The position numbers were made by a program, and so were the translations under genes. From a bacterium (lineage in GTDB: Bacteria > Krumholzibacteriota > Krumholzibacteria > LZORAL124-64-63), in the NCBI GenBank assembly GCA_016873405.1, contig VGXH01000188.1, positions 1-5,119 of the forward strand: DNA of 5,119 bases. Reading direction: 5' to 3'. Each line of letters starts with the position of its first letter. The stretch's first letter is position 1. The notes below the pieces were generated by a model. It did not search any database, had not been told where the DNA came from, and saw only the letters and a list, made by a program, of their open reading frames with translations. Of this stretch, positions 4,241-5,119 are shown piece by piece.

Positions 4241-5119
4241 ATGTCCGCCACCGTCGACGCCGACCGCCGGGCGATGCCGCCTGTCGCCGAAGGACCCGCG
4301 CCGTCGCCGCCCGAGATCGCCGCCATCCTGGTGGAGGCCGGCGTCGTCAGCGAACAGGACGTCGCCTACGCGCGCCGGGTCCAGTCCCGGCTGGCCGGCC
4401 CCCGCTCGCTCGTGCTGGTGCTCCAGGACCTCCGACTGGTCACACCGGCGGCGCTGCGCGAGACGCTGTCGCGCAATCGCGTCAAGCTGCGGCTGGGAAC
4501 GCTGCTGCTGGAACTGGGCATCATCTCCGGCCCCGACCTCCAGGCGGCCGTCGCGCTGCAGAAGGAGGCGCCCGGACGCCGGCTGGGCGAGGTGCTGGTC
4601 GAAAACCACTTCATCTCCGAGGACAACCTGCTGAAGGTGCTGTCGGCCCAGCTCGGCCTGCCGTACCTCGAGTTGGACCGGCTGCCGGCCGACCGTGCCC
4701 TCCTGGAACGCTTCAAGCCCGCCTGGTTCTCGCGCCACCAGGCGTATCCTTTCCGGGGCCCGGACGGCGCGCTCCTGCTGGCGCTCGCCGACCCGCTGGC
4801 GGCCGAACCCTGCGCCGAGGCGTCGCGGACGCTCGGCCAGGTCGTCGCGCCGTGCCTCGTGCGCCGGCACCTGCTCCTGCAGGCGGTGCGGACCGTGATC
4901 AGCGGCCAGGAGACCGGCGGCCGCCTGGAGAACGAGAGCGCGCAGGTCCAGGCCGTGCAGCGCATCATCAGCGAGGCCATCGCGCAGCGGGCCAGCGACA
5001 TCCACATCGAGCCGATGCCGGACCGCCTGCGCGTCCGCTTCCGCCAGGACGGCGTGCTGGTCCAGCACGCGGACCTGCCGCTCGAGTCGGCGCGCGCTCT
5101 CACCAGCCGCATCAAGGTG
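4241..5119 (+). CDS. GspE/PilB-family assembly ATPase with MshEN domain (3' end outside window)
   Basis: These are the first 293 residues of a motor ATPase that drives type IV pilus or type II secretion assembly at the inner membrane. The frame runs off the right edge without a stop. About half of a typical family length is visible, and Walker A lies beyond the window. Residues 84-107 and 114-137 are the paired 24-residue motifs of the MshEN c-di-GMP-binding domain, each opening RLG and closing with a conserved Q (RLGTLLLELG... and RLGEVLVENH...). LGLPYLELD (138-146) and GALLLALADPL (176-186) are typical of the GspE N-terminal domain. ASDIHIEP (251-258) and VRFRQDGVL (265-273) are the hallmark start of the ATPase part. 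Two more, degenerate, 24-residue units seem to precede the MshEN pair (25-48 and 56-79). GGAGGAA 7 bases upstream supports ATG 4241. Whether it is a pilus (PilB/MshE) or secretion (GspE) ATPase cannot be told without its downstream neighbours. Confidence 0.92.
   Translation, partial: MSATVDADRRAMPPVAEGPAPSPPEIAAILVEAGVVSEQDVAYARRVQSRLAGPRSLVLVLQDLRLVTPAALRETLSRNRVKLRLGTLLLELGIISGPDLQAAVALQKEAPGRRLGEVLVENHFISEDNLLKVLSAQLGLPYLELDRLPADRALLERFKPAWFSRHQAYPFRGPDGALLLALADPLAAEPCAEASRTLGQVVAPCLVRRHLLLQAVRTVISGQETGGRLENESAQVQAVQRIISEAIAQRASDIHIEPMPDRLRVRFRQDGVLVQHADLPLESARALTSRIKV

Noticed and set aside
3777..4634. A 285-codon + strand frame overlapping the non-coding stretch and the ATPase start
   Set aside because: Composition is Arg/Pro/Ser-rich, it overlaps the well-supported ATPase in another frame by nearly 400 bases, and it has no domain.
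4154..5068. A 304-codon minus-strand frame across the ATPase gene
   Set aside because: Antisense shadow; the + strand carries MshEN and ASDIHIEP motifs with an ideal Shine-Dalgarno.

Overview
The window is very GC-rich bacterial DNA, with G or C at nearly every third codon position in the genes. It holds four genes, all on the + strand. The content (a GspE/PilB-family ATPase, an HD-GYP-derived protein, an MshEN domain) points to a diderm bacterium with type IV pili or type II secretion and c-di-GMP signalling. Myxococcota/'delta'-like lineages or GC-rich candidate phyla fit, but the sequence alone does not fix the taxon. I see no rRNA, tRNA, CRISPR array, insertion sequence or phage gene.

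Layout. (1) Positions 3-740: the 3' end of a gene for an unrecognised protein with a helical N-terminal part, a Pro/acid-rich tail and an 11-residue motif duplicated at the C terminus. A good intrinsic terminator follows at 772-807. (2) Positions 818-906: three consecutive inverted repeats, including a perfect 16-bp palindrome, upstream of a small gene. (3) Positions 994-1212: a 72-residue excisionase/MerR-type helix-turn-helix protein. (4) Positions 1213-1337: a short spacer with two strong hairpins. (5) Positions 1338-3617: a 759-residue multidomain signalling protein, read as STAS, GAF-like, GAF-like, then degenerate HD-GYP. (6) Positions 3618-4240: a 623-base stretch with no credible gene but several long inverted repeats. 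(7) Positions 4241-5119: the first 293 codons of a GspE/PilB-type assembly ATPase with a c-di-GMP-binding MshEN domain, cut off by the window edge before the Walker A motif.

How they may work together. The central protein keeps the HD-GYP fold signatures but has RD in place of the catalytic HD, and its STAS domain has GGGG where the phosphorylatable DSSG should be. It therefore looks like a non-catalytic sensor or scaffold. The next gene encodes a motor ATPase whose N-terminal domain carries the two-part c-di-GMP-binding motif. A plausible but unproven reading is a c-di-GMP-linked control module for pilus or secretion machinery, with the small HTH protein as a local regulator. The 125- and 623-base gaps argue against one tightly coupled operon.
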